Source: Phoronis australis (lineage: Eukaryota > Phoronida > Phoronidae). Taken from it: a DNA stretch of 26,115 bases. The notes under the pieces were generated by a model. That model had not been told where the DNA came from. It did no database searches and saw only the letters and a list, made by a program, of their open reading frames with translations. Both the position numbers and the translations under genes were made by a program. Positions within the stretch are counted from its first letter, which is position 1, and the number at the start of each line of letters is the position of its first letter. Below, in pieces: positions 1-11,174 of this stretch. Where the stretch lies: assembly GCA_002633005.1 (NCBI GenBank), contig NMRA01000376.1, positions 409,618-435,732 on the forward strand. The letters run 5' to 3'.

Positions 1-3000
1 CACGCACGCACATATACACACCTGTACATTTGTAATGGATAAATGAAGAGGGTGAATTTTCCTACTGGAATGTCTAGCAATGACCACCAAGTGACCCGAA
101 CACAATACACATGAAAATAGTTCACATTTTTTAATTTCATCACACAGAGAACAGGACAAAGTGAATGTCTTTCGGTTTGTGCATCTATGGTAAGTCAAGT
201 AGAACCCAGAAAGACTCCAGTCTCCCATAAATTCAATCAAATGACAGGCACCTTTGGCACTAGCAATCATCTGACATACAACTTATTATTAGGCCAAAAA
301 AGGGCTTAACTGGTCCTGATCTTTGTTTTTTTGAAAAAGAAAATCCACCTCAAACAAAAATGATGAGGATTTTTTGTACTTCTTGTTCAGCAACTCGTGT
401 TATTTTAAGCCTTGCTTGCCCTGGCTTACGTGCCTTTTCAAAAAAACACAAAACCTCGGCTGACATTGATACAGGCGGAGGATTTTTTAGTCGGTGAATG
501 CAGGTCTCAAAATAAGTCAGGGTAGAGACCAGAACCGACTTTCTTTTTGTCCTTAGCACTGTGAGAAGAAGGAAACAACTTCCGTGTAATCCAACATCAA
601 TCTTGGTGAACAAGACGCGTTAAATCGAAGACAACTTCTTTCACACAATACATTTGACATCTCACCGTGCAAGCAATTAACAATCAATACTAACCAATAC
701 ATACTACAAGGTGTATCAGTTTATTAAAAATTCATAGCCATGTCACGGATACACCTTCATCAATATTTCACATTTAATTTTTTAATCACTTTGCAAATAT
801 ATTTGTTAGTTTATACAAAACAAAACAACACCGCTCAGAAGTCAAGAAAACTAAGCACAACAGCATATCTGAGCTACACTTTAAAATCATCCTTACTTTA
901 TACCAAGCATCGTCGTTATGATTGGTCAACACTAGAATGGACCATGCCGACATGGGCGTGACGGGAGGCACTGACACTGTCATCCTCACTATGTCCCTCA
1001 GCCCTTCCATGATGGACACAGAGTATAGTAACAGGGTGCACACTCAAGCAAATCTCACCCCATCATGCAAGATAACATAACTGTCCCTGCAGACTCCTAC
1101 CAACAGGGAACTCACTAACAAACATGCCACTAATACATAACATTGCATATCCTGGATACCACACATAGTAAGTGCTGGTCCACTGTCACTGCAGTTAGGA
1201 TATTCCATAACAGTAAAGTAACACAGCAGCCTAATTAAGGAAAATGGTAGCATGCTCCACAGTAATTTTACGTTTACTTGCCTAACAGGCACGTAAATCA
1301 AAAATTTTAGTTGCTCGAAGAAAAAACTTCAAATTCTCGAAAGCCTCCAAGTTGACAATCCAAGTAGATGTTAAAGCAAGTTCTATTGAGTGCCCTGAGA
1401 TCTGGATACACAAATTCACTAGATTCAAATCAACTGCTAGTAGCCCATCCAGCACACTAGTTTAAAATTTTACTAGCCCGTTACCTTTTGTCGGGCTACT
1501 GTTTGTGTCAAGCCCTGGGAAGTTTTCCTTCAGATTACAAGCACTGCTTTGCACAGAGCACAACACAGGAGATTGTAACTGTTGTGAACTCCTTTGAACC
1601 TCGGTGAGTATAAGTCATAACTAGTCAAGTCATAAATAGTCAAGTCAAAATATTAACTAATAACTTAATTGTGACTAACTTGACAAAGCACACTCGCGGT
1701 TTCAACAGCGACAACATTCAAATCAAATCTTCATCCTACAAGACCAATAGACTTCACTCCTGAACTGTAAAGTTAAAAGAAGCGAGGACAAATTTAAAAT
1801 AATTCTGCTCTTTGGACTGGCTTCGATAGATTATAGAAGAACAATGTGAAACACGAGATCCATGAACAGTGGATCACACAATATTTTACCTGTTGATAAA
1901 GCTGATAAATACTGGCCAACACAGGTATATTGCCCATGGCGGTTAAACTGAAGCAGCTAAGATCACATAGGTGTACAGGCCAGCATTCATTATCCACTCT
2001 CACTACATTCCTAGGTAATTAATAATTCAAGGAGTAGAAACAGTTTTGTAGCAGTTTTTAGCGAGCCTGATACCAAATTTAATCGTAGCTTGCTTTCCCC
2101 CTCTCGATAACCAAGGTAAGACAGATGATGAACAAGGCAGCTGCATCACTTATTTGAGTCCTTCACAAGAATGTCTTCAATAAGACATACACTACATATT
2201 TGTTAAGTGACCTCCAAACCTACACAAAAGGCAACTTTTTTCACTTTGGCAAAATGACAATGACTGGTTCTTGCTGCTCAATTTTTACCAGATAACACAT
2301 ATCTGATCACATTCAGAAGGGACAATCTTTTAATCATTCAAGCGCACAAGGACAACAATAGAACATTCCTTTCATAACTATCAAGATATGTTTAACAAAT
2401 ATGAATGCCAGATAACTTTAGAATATCAACCATCGCAACATTGTTCCAGCTGAGTCAGCTAATGGCAACAAAATTACAAAATGCCATCCAAGATATACAA
2501 CAGGCCAGACAAAATACATGAAAGTGGACATAGTCTAAACTAGTCTACCCACCTAGACCTCAGGAACGAAATATCTAATCCAAGCCATATACGTACACAA
2601 TAAAATAACCTCTCAGCCTTGTATGACATGCCTACCTTTGTTAGAACCCTTCCCCTGGGTCACAGAGTCCCTCGCTATATATTAATTAATTATGTAATAC
2701 CAATGAAGTGGTAAAAAAACACCCCTTACCATCTATGTAAAATGTCCACCACAATATCATCAAACCAAACTGGCATAAAATTTCAACGTATTACTAAATT
2801 GCTATTACATACAAACCTTCAACAATCCAGAGAAAACCAAATTCTATTTCTCATGAACGACAAATAGAATGACAACAATAATCCAATCAAACGGGAAGGG
2901 AATTGATAGGTTTTTATTGCCCATCAACACTGTATTGATTTCTCATTTCACACATCGACATGAAACGCGCAACAGGTGTACAAAATTGCTTTCATCTCAC

Positions 3001-4819
3001 CATATGAAATGGAATCAGTGGAACTATGTTAACACCCATTCCTTCAACTAGACTGTTTAGCTGGCCAAGTCATTCAGTCTCATCTCCAGATGAACCAGTG
3101 CTTCTAATAGTCCCTCTCACAAGCACATGAAGAGAACAATAGATGGCGCCACTATGGCAGGTCTACCAGACCAGATTTTAATTCCGACTATGGCAATACT
3201 TTTCTACTAGGACTTTTAGAGTTAGATTGCGCGTGATCATCCTAGCCTGACTATTGAAGTGGGACACGTGCCTATTTCAATGGTGAGTGCTGTTTTGATT
3301 TTTGCAATTGTTGGAAAAGAGCTGAGTTACGTAAATACTTTTTGAATTGTATTGTATTGTATTAGAGTTTAATTCAAGGGCAATATTTTGGCAAGTGAAA
3401 CCGTATCTAACCTGTATTAGTTTAGTTTCAAATTGCACATATTTGAGACTGTCAATTCAGAGTATGTTCAGTGAGTTGATGTTCCTATTCAGTATATCAG
3501 AAAATAGACTACATGTCTTTCCTGGAAGCACAACAAGATTTTGAAAGCTCAAGATCTCTTGCCATATTATGTTAACGTTGCTACCACATTATGCTCACAC
3601 TTCACAATTGCCGAAAAAAAAAACAGCTAAGCCAAGTAATTATAAACACAACGCAGTCTAGAAATAATTTCTATAAATTATTTCAGTAACTAGCATTTTA
3701 AGTGTATATTCTCAAACACTTTGAAATTTTGCTCAAGTCAGATTTAATTGTTTTTCAGAAACAGTTATGTAGAACGTAAGATCAAATTTCCGGTTTAAGT
3801 CTTAAATCACTTTTCATAAAACAGACCCCTGGTGTTAAAAACATGGACTTTCTTCAAAATCGTTTCTAAGGAACGTGGCCGCATTGTTAACCTAAGTTTG
3901 AATAGAATTCAGTGGCAACGAATGTCATGAATTTGTCCTAACAGTCATACCATCTTAGTGACTGAAGCTAGCCAGCAACTTAAATGGACCTCATCTGAAG
4001 TAATAGCACAGTCTATTTTTTCTGGCATAGTTGACAAAGTTAGTTTTTGACTGAAGTCATGAATTCATAGTCTCCTTAACTGTACACAGTTTGCAGACTT
4101 ATAGCGACATCTATCCATACAGAACCACAGTAACTTTCAACATTGTGAGCAACCAAAACAGAATGTGAAAATCTGCTATGACGGATAAGACAAAGCTGTG
4201 AAAAAGTGGCAAGAAAACCTCCAGTCATGACCAGCAAATGCTTAAAATGAGTCAAAATTATCTAACACTTGACTCAAGTTGATTAACCTAATATGTGGCA
4301 TTTAATATGCTTGTGTAGTCATAGCTGAAGGCTTAGACAGAACCAATATGTTTTATTAACCACAGAACGACACTGTGAACAGTCAAAGGCGCTCCATATT
4401 ACGTACATACAAAATGAATCCCCAAGCGGTGCACAACCATATCAGGCAGGGTACGTTGCAGTTTTTAATTGCTGAATCAGACAGACATTTTGTTCATTGG
4501 GTAACAACACTACAATCCTTTATCATGTTATTTATTTCAAACTTGTTAACATGAACCGGCAAAGCAGCAGACGACCTACCACTTATCGTAGAGAGACCGC
4601 AATAATGTTAAAAGTGGAACTGTCACTGTTAGCATTCACTGCCATGGTAACAAACTGACAAAAGGCACTGAATAGCACCTTGTGCTTAAACAGAAGTTAT
4701 TACTTCAAAACAAAAAATTGTGACCCAAAGAACGGGAATGCTACACACAAATTGTGAACCCTAGGTCAGAGATGCAAAAAATGGACAACAATCGACAGTT
4801 ATTGAAGTATAGTACTCAC
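1..4819. other. Left flank: probable long SOWAH intron, no supported exon
   Basis: Low-GC sequence. I looked on the minus strand for ankyrin signatures (the TALHWAA type) behind an acceptor and found none. It contains a CA/CG-rich simple repeat at 1-20, a 15-bp tandem repeat at 1612-1650, an ATTGT microsatellite near 3346-3362, and scattered short ORFs without family signatures. It could be intron, or could hide poorly conserved exons or 3' UTR. Confidence 0.5.
1612..1650. repeat. 15-bp tandem repeat, about 2.6 units
   Basis: AAGTCATAACTAGTC-type units start at 1612, 1627 and 1642 with a perfect 15-base period. The second differs from the first by one base and the third decays after about nine bases. 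Confidence 0.75.
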
Positions 4820-5317
4820 CATGCTTTTTATTTTCTCCACTGGGGTTTTGGGTTCCTTCTGTTCAGGTGGTTCCGAGGTCGCCCGTGGACTGTCGGTGAC
4901 GTCTCGACAGACGGGAGGGCTTGGTGCCGCAGGTTCACTCAAAGCCCGTGGTAATGAGCGTGGAGATTCGGTGGAGAATGTAGGCTGAGATCTATTCTCT
5001 TCCACTGACTGTGTTTGTGACTCACTGTCGACAATGGCTGAATTTGCATCTTTAGTACTCGACATACTATTGGTGGAAGAGCTTGAGGCAACACCGAGAC
5101 TCGAACTGGATTGGCTCGATGGCAGATCAGTAGTTGGAGCGTCATCAGGATTGATTGTGTAGTCACGATTGACGATCTCTACGTCCTTCTCTGGGTAACT
5201 AGGCGCTGTTGACTTAGCACCCTGAGGTTCATTGACAGGCCAAGCTGCATCTGAGGCTGCATCACTTTTACTTGCTTGCTGTCGGTAGCGTTTCTTGAGA
5301 ACAAGAATTTTCTCCCC
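4820..5317 (-). CDS. SOWAH coding exon 3
   Basis: 498 nt (166 codons) between a CTTTCAG acceptor (5319-5318) and a GTGAGT donor (4819). It opens with GEKILVLKKRYRQQ, the last strand and basic tail of the SOWAH domain. It then becomes a long, probably disordered linker with a Ser run (SSQSSSSLGVASSSS) and SP/TP sites such as STESPRS, AAPSPP, DVTDSPR and PKTPVEK, which could be phosphorylated. It ends in phase 0, so the ankyrin part must come from further exons. Confidence 0.85.
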
Positions 5318-8300
5318 CTGAAAGATTAAAATTTGAAAGAATTAGTCCAATCTCATCTGCATCTCTTAAGGAGATACCATAACCATTCATGGTAAATGCA
5401 CACATTTGGCTAATGGGCATCCCTGAATTTCAAGACATTTCACGTGTAAGCAAAATTATTCTATTTCTTGCACTCTAACAACCATCCCAAGATTTTTCAG
5501 TTTCTCAATATAAGTATCCTGTCTACTGTATAAACTTCTCTTCGCTTCTACTTCAAATGATCACAATGCTTACCAAGTACTTCAAAATAACATTTATTTC
5601 CTAAACTTATACATAACATGACAGCGCACACCAAAAATTAGTTAATGATGCTAGTTTACATCCAATACCTCAGTGCAACAAATCTTCACACAGCCATCAT
5701 TAGACAGGGCCCTCCATATGCTCATTTTGGAGCTGAATGTCAGCCTCATTCCTCTTCTAAAAACATTTAGAAATCACACCTAATTCCCCTCGTCAGGCAC
5801 AAAAACTCCCTCCAATCATCAAAAAAAATTCCCTTTAAGTTAGAATCTCCACTGTAAACTGTTGGTTTTGGCAACTTGAGGCATTGCTGAAAAGAGGGAG
5901 GTGATCAGGGGGTGTAATTTAGAACTGGTAGTGACCGGGCAAGGGACTTTCCCCTCAAGCAATAGTCTCCCCTTAGAGGGCGCAGGCACCTTTCCCCTCA
6001 GGTGAATGAAGGCCCTGTTAGAACACAGGCATTCTTGTTACTTACATCTTCAGTTTTGATGGCAGATAACAGGTTGACGAAGTCTTTGAACTTTTCTCTG
6101 TTCTCAGCTAAAAATGTAAGTGAATTCATTTGATCCTGCATAGTAACAGAGTCTAAACAGAAATTTAGACAGAAACTTATGACTGGTTGAAAGCATACAT
6201 TTAAGACTCCATGTAAAAATACATCATTAAGTTAAGTGAAACAGGACCCTGGTCTCAGGTTATGAAGGACTTTATCAACAGGTCTGCATTTAGTCTAACA
6301 TCATTAGAATTGTCTTTAACTTAGTAAAAGTATAGTCTGAAAGTTAAAAGCCGGCCTGTAGAATTTGATTTTTGATTTTATACCAGTCTGTCATTAATTG
6401 GGCCATGTGACCATGCATTTTCAGTAAAATTTAAGCAAACAAGACAGGTACATTGAAAGAAAACAACGGTATTAACACGGGTAAATTTCATTTCATATTA
6501 ATGTTCAGGATAGCATCTCAAAAATGATGTTAGTTTTTTGCAAACTTTGAGTTTTCATATAAAAGTCCTATGTTTGGATAACCCCTCATGCAAAACTGGA
6601 ACATTTATATTAAAAAACTATTCTTAACAGCATTTTGGTCAACAGTACATAAAGTATGGTATCTGAAAGTTTCGTATGTATCCAATCAGCCATTTGTGAT
6701 ATAGGATGATCCAAAGTGTGCCAAACTTGGACATTTTCCAAGGGACCTACATAAGCTTAGAGATTCTTATTTACACCTATCTCAGTTTACACTATTAGTT
6801 CTTAGCCAAAAGAGTATATCTCAATAAGTTAAAACACTCTGTTTAGGTAAGTTGACACTGTATATGTAACACTCAATAACAATCTGTTGGTAATTTGAGA
6901 TATGAGCCAGCAGGAAATGCAGGTGTTCTATGCTGCTACTACCACAAAGATTGTGTTAAGGTTCAAATGAAGTGGCATGCAAGACATTTTGATGAAAGTT
7001 TTATGGTAAAATCTTACCAATTTAGGGTACAATATGGCAGACAAGTGGAATTTTATTTTCTAATTTCTCCATAACAGATATGTAGTATTTAATTCATCCT
7101 TTACCATGTTCAAGTTCTTTGCCACTGCTACCATCAGACAATACTTTGAAAAAATGTGAGCATTCACTGAAATGTTCGAATACCTTGCACAATGGAAAAA
7201 AGTAATTTTGGCTCTTATCTGTGTCCAGAACAGGCAAGATTTTACTGAAATTTTAAATTAAAAAAAAAAACTTAGCCTGCAACATTGTGAACCTGGACTA
7301 TTAACAGTAAGATCTTTCAGACTGCAGCCTTTGTTGCCTTGATAAGATCTGAACTGTGTGTGTTTGAATAGCTTTCTTCCAAATTGATATTAAGGTAAGG
7401 TTTTGTTTAAATTATATTGTTACTTCAGAAGTACTTCAGGGGATTTCAGCTACTGTGTAACTTCCTCAATTTGCAACGCTGCTGCCGTTTTTCAAATATG
7501 GGACACCTGTCAGATGGTACAAATAGTTTGAGTTTAAGGAGGTGACATCTAACCTAAGCATGACAAGGACATGCAACTCAGCCTCAAGAATTTTCCATGA
7601 GAATGATTTCCTAAATCTACAGTGTTTCCATTTACTGGTAAATACCGGTATTTTAAGGGAATTTTTCAGTCGAACCGGAATTTGAAACTTATCTACACAC
7701 AAGCCAATTAAATCTTGAAACTTTTTGGGCATTCGTTTCCCCTAAAACAAACAACCGTTGAACCAGAGTCGCCCTTGTCACCCACGAAATTTGAAACTGA
7801 AGTACACTGACTTGAAGTTCAAAGGATTTGCCATAACGGTAAGGCTAGTTGCCAAAGCGAGAGTTGAATCAGCACTCTCTAACCGGCATGTGTATTGGAG
7901 TACCTAAGTATGGAATTTGAAATAGAAAATATGTGTTGAAAAGACAGATCTGATGTAAAAATGTCATCAAAGGAGTTGAAGATGCAAACCAAAAAAATGT
8001 AAACGCAAACTATCTCCATCTGTTCGTGTTGTTCAAATTTTACCATCTGACACAGCGCCACCTATACTGAAAAGTGGCCCTGTGGAAACATGATGAACGA
8101 CACACGGAATACTATGTGTGGGCATCAATGCGCTTGGTCGGAAGTTTATTGATCACATCGCCACCACTTGCACACTCCTTCTATGTGCACTGTACTTGCT
8201 TGGGCTTAAGCCACGGGATCGGGTTACATTGATTTTGTTTATTTCAATCACTGTCCGTTTTCATAAATTACAACTATTCAAGTCAAAGATGGTCGGCATA

Positions 8301-10991
8301 CTACATAACAGTGAACTGAAAGGGGTTTCCCAGATTTCAACCTATGGGAGTGACTGAATTTTATGACGTCAGTTTCATTACTTTAACCAATAATAAGCCA
8401 TGACAAACAACATTCCATCTTTCGTAGCACTGTGAAAGAGTGTATTAAAATTTTTGCAACTACACCGACTGAAAAAACTTCCTGTCAAAAAACTTCCGTG
8501 AGACATTGTTTGCCTAGACCAAATGACGAATGATGCGCAAGAATGACACAGTGCAAATTCCGCAAGATAAAATTGTGTGTCTAATGTTGGTTACTTATTC
8601 AATAACTATTTTTGCATGATATAAAAGGGTTTTCAGTGCGGAATTCCATTATTGGGTGATTCAAGTTTGCTCCTTTGGCACTTTGGTACGTAGATAAAAT
8701 AGATCAGCCACAAACACGTGATCCCCACATGTGCTTGCTTCGTACTGAATGACACGCCATATATGAAAAAATAGGTCAACCACAAATATGTCGTGTGTAG
8801 AGCTTCCGTTTCGAATGTGAGTATGGCTGGGATTTGGATCTTAAAACTACGAGAAAAGAATGGTTATTTTGAAGAATAAATTTCTTGTGTAATATTGAAA
8901 GGTTGTGGTGGACTTAGGACCTGGTTACGGTAAATTTCAACAATGCTGCCATTTTTAATCCATTACAAAATATGCTAACAACACGATGTCCCCGGTAACC
9001 AATGCCACTGGTGATGACTGTAACTCCTCTAGAATCGAAATTGCACATGAAAAGCTCAAAAAAACTAGTAGAAGAAATAGAAATACACTGTAATGTGCAC
9101 CATCTGATATAGGTCATACGTTGTTGCTTCAATTTTCATCTAAGAAAGTCAACTTAAATTTAAATGACAGGCTGTTTTCTTCAGGGAGCAGAATTTAATC
9201 AACCAATTGGTCCTCTGCATCAGCCTTTCAAAAACCCAGCAGTGGCACCAAATCTATGTATTAATTTCAGGCATTTTGAAACTCACTTGCAATTATTCTG
9301 GATGTACAGTCATGCACAAACCAAAAAGCACGTGGCGGGTTTATAGTCAACTACATAAGGCCATTACAGACATCGTCCAAACTGAAAATTCCATTACAGT
9401 TAGAAATTAGAAGTTCAATGTCTCAAATTTTAGAGGCTACCCCAGACTGAAGAATTTTCACCATAGTGTACCTCATTTTATCAATCAAAAAGTATATCAG
9501 TTGAGCAATCTCATTACAGCATTATTGGTCATCACCCCTATATGTTGTTGACGCTAAAACGCCTTTAGAATCCACAGACATAGCTTTGGTGCCGATTTGG
9601 GTAAAAAAATAACCAAATAAAATCTGACACAAAATTAGTGTCATTAAAAACTACACTCTTCCTTGAGTGAACTAAGGACGAGGCAGTGTGGCCTGGTTGA
9701 TAAGTGCCGTGCCCGCTTACTTTACTTGAGGTCGTGGGTTCGAGTCCCACCAGGTTACACTGCTAAACCCTTGAGCCAGGTTTCTAGCTCCTCAGCTCGG
9801 TTTTAATGATATACTAATAAAGCACAAAAATATTTCCAGGTGATCAGTGCAATGGGCCCACATGCGAGGCCTGCGCACGTCTGGCACAACGTGTATCAGA
9901 CCGCCTGCAATTAATTATTTTTTTATGAGTGAACTAAATTATTAAGCGGTGTTGGAAAAATTGGCATTCCAACATTATTCTGTTGCTTAAAGTGTGGTGC
10001 AATCTTTTATGTTGGCCATCAGCGCCATGAAATATTACGTCACCTATTGGCTAGTTTCTTTTTCCCCGATTTTTTCTATCAACTGTTCTTCTCTTCCACC
10101 AGGTTACGTACATGTCACAACAAATTATTGGAACTGGTTTTATTTCGTTATAAGTTTTTAATATTTTAATACCAGTAACCTGAATTTCAGAACAAATTTT
10201 GCTACTGTGAAGCTGTCATCATCTCTCGAGAGATGTCGCAAACTTTTATGACATGGCGTGTGCGTGTCACAAGCTTACTGTTTTCAAAACGACGACAGAC
10301 TTTTCTTTGTTACAAAAGTTGGATACTTATGCAAGAAAATTACGTTAATTATATTGTTTTTCACTTAAACAGCTGCAATGGGCAAGTTGAGTGTCGGTTG
10401 ACTACCAAATTTTGCATGCACCCACGCCGGACATTAGCTCTAAATGTTGATATAAGTTTCAGGATGAAATGACAAGCAAAACTATCCAGGCTTTATGAAA
10501 TTTCGAGCTCTAATGGAGCTCAACACACAGAGGTACCTAGCTGTATTTTGATGATAGTCTTCATACAGCTATCTGGCTGGCTACCACACTGTACCACAGA
10601 CAATGTATTGCCTAATATTTGCCATGATTGGGTCACAATACTTTGGATTTATGCATTTTAAAAATATAAAATTCAGCGCCATGTATATTTATGTAACAAT
10701 GGGTTTGCAATGTTCCTGCTTTCCACACAATTAACAATTCAGTATTCAGGAAGTTAACTAGGAAGTTGAAATGAATGACAACTCAGTGAAAACAACAACA
10801 CAAACGGCGATCATCTTAATCCTTTACAATGTAGTTATCAAAAATACCACACGCCACGTACTTCTCCTCTTAGGGTGGTTCAGATATTTCTTGAAGTGCG
10901 TCACGAGTTGATGATTTTTGACCTTCCCTCCACTTTCAAGCATAAATATTCGTACATCTTCAAGAGTGAAGGTGCTGTCATCATCCGCCAT
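4820..10991 (-). CDS. Sosondowah (SOWAH) ankyrin-repeat family protein, 5' part, three coding exons
   Basis: Exons 10991-10862, 6107-6046 and 5317-4820 join in frame (phases 1, 0, 0) into 230 residues. The order is an acidic MADDDSTF start, then a compact winged-helix-like SOWAH domain at about residues 8-78 with the signatures FMLESGGKVKN, LVTHFKKYL, REKFKDFVNLL and EKILVLKKRYR. After it comes a low-complexity Ser/Pro/Glu linker to residue 230. Known SOWAHA-D proteins begin with this domain and carry two or three ankyrin repeats near the C-terminus; their biochemical role is poorly known. No ankyrin exon was found to the left, so the last donor at 4819 probably opens a long intron leaving the window. 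The start is the first ATG of exon 1 and sits in a YY1-like context. Invertebrates usually have one SOWAH gene, so I give no vertebrate paralogue letter. The family call rests on domain resemblance from memory. Confidence 0.82.
5318..6045. other. SOWAH intron between exons 2 and 3
   Basis: 728 bases with consensus GTAAGT and CTTTCAG ends on the minus strand. Nearly half is the TIR element at 5705-6017. The rest is unremarkable AT-rich sequence. Confidence 0.8.
5705..6017. mobile_element. 313-bp non-autonomous TIR element with TTAGA target duplication
   Basis: The left end CAGGGCCCTCCAT and the inverted right end ATGAAGGCCCTG form imperfect terminal repeats. They are flanked by a direct TTAGA at 5700-5704 and 6018-6022. 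The interior has short G- and C-rich blocks (AGGGGA-type on the minus strand) and no coding capacity. A diverged copy of part of the interior lies in inverse orientation at 15478-15715. The CAGGG ends recall hAT-like elements, but those normally make 8-bp duplications, so the superfamily is open. Confidence 0.6.
6046..6107 (-). CDS. SOWAH coding exon 2
   Basis: 62 nt between a TTTTTAG acceptor (6109-6108) and a GTAAGT donor (6045). It completes the split Thr and encodes ENREKFKDFVNLLSAIKTED, the basic-aromatic helix typical of the second half of the SOWAH domain. It ends in phase 0. A TIR element ends at 6017, only about 28 bases past the donor, so the element lies at the very start of the following intron. 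Confidence 0.85.
6311..6545. repeat. Dispersed repeat, copy A
   Basis: Shares an ordered series of blocks with 18799-19035 in the same orientation. These include GTAAAAGTAT, the 18-base block GTCTGTCATTAATTGGGY, YATGTGACC/CACGTGACC, ACGGTA and ATCTCAAAAA. By eye about 70% of aligned bases agree. No terminal repeats or coding capacity seen. Confidence 0.7.
9676..9925 (+). mobile_element. tRNA-derived SINE, about 250 bp, with perfect 12-bp target duplication
   Basis: TGAGTGAACTAA occurs at 9664-9675 and 9926-9937, exactly flanking the unit, as expected for LINE-mobilised insertion. The head is tRNA-like. A perfect B box GGTTCGAGTCC lies at 9737-9747 inside a perfect 5-bp T stem (GTGGG/CCCAC), and an A-box-like TGGCCTGGTTGATAAG lies at 9689-9704. 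A 14-base outer stem (9683-9696 with 9750-9763) pairs once G-U wobbles are allowed. The 3' end is A/T-rich with a T run. The LINE partner is unknown. Confidence 0.82.
9689..9757 (+). pseudogene. tRNA-like head of the SINE (not a functional tRNA)
   Basis: The T arm is intact and an acceptor-like stem TGGCCTG/CAGGTTA pairs, but the D and anticodon arms do not fold cleanly at normal spacing, so no anticodon is assigned. It probably still acts as an internal RNA polymerase III promoter for the SINE. Confidence 0.65.
10862..10991 (-). CDS. SOWAH coding exon 1
   Basis: 130 nt on the minus strand: ATG at 10991-10989, 43 codons plus one base, then a GTACGT donor at 10861. It encodes the first half of the SOWAH domain, with TLEDVRIFMLESGGKVKN followed by LVTHFKKYLNHPKRR. 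The split codon (A + CT = Thr) is completed exactly by the next exon, which supports both junctions. Confidence 0.82.
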
Positions 10992-11174
10992 ATTTGTTAT
11001 TTCCGGAAAGATATATAATTTCGAATATTTCTATAAATCTCGTAATTGAAATATTACAAAATTTAAACATTGATATTGCCTGATTTTGGATAAAATGAAT
11101 AAAATCCATTGAATTCTGTGGGAATTTAACTACTTTTATCATTCGATTGACCAACTTTTCTACCGCGCATGCGC
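10985..11174 (-). promoter_or_regulatory. Candidate TATA-less SOWAH promoter with NRF1, ETS and YY1-like sites
   Basis: Three motifs cluster upstream of and over the SOWAH start codon. A perfect palindromic NRF1 core GCGCATGCGC lies at 11165-11174, an ETS palindrome TTCCGGAA at 11001-11008, and a YY1-like AATATGGCGG on the minus strand at 10994-10985 overlaps the ATG. I see no convincing TATA box on the minus strand here. NRF1 and ETS sites often mark broadly active and bidirectional promoters. The motifs are visible; promoter activity is inferred. Confidence 0.55.

Larger units (their letters stand above)
6108..10861. other. SOWAH intron between exons 1 and 2
   Basis: 4754 bases. Contents I can support are a dispersed repeat at 6311-6545, an A10 run at 7261-7270, and a SINE at 9676-9925. 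Related blocks at about 8700 and 8773 (both with a GTCA/ATCA-CCACAAA-type core) look like a decayed duplication. Short ORFs at 7466-7732 and 8118-8357 show no family signature. Confidence 0.7.

Noticed and set aside
1-285. About 95 open minus-strand codons running off the left edge, Cys-rich
   Set aside because: No acceptor of quality and no family signature; it ends in a simple repeat, so chance is likely.
2636-2674. 39-bp minus-strand micro-exon with AG and GTAGGC borders
   Set aside because: The only open frame needs phase 1 entry, but SOWAH exon 3 ends in phase 0; the other frames contain stops.
4638-4651. RFX X-box-like CTGCCATGGTAAC
   Set aside because: Only the right half matches well and it lies in the SOWAH intron, over 10 kb from the RPGRIP1L start.
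9565-9750. Minus-strand ORF beginning MGLEPTTS
   Set aside because: This start is a common artefact of reading a tRNA T arm/B box in antisense; it belongs to the SINE.
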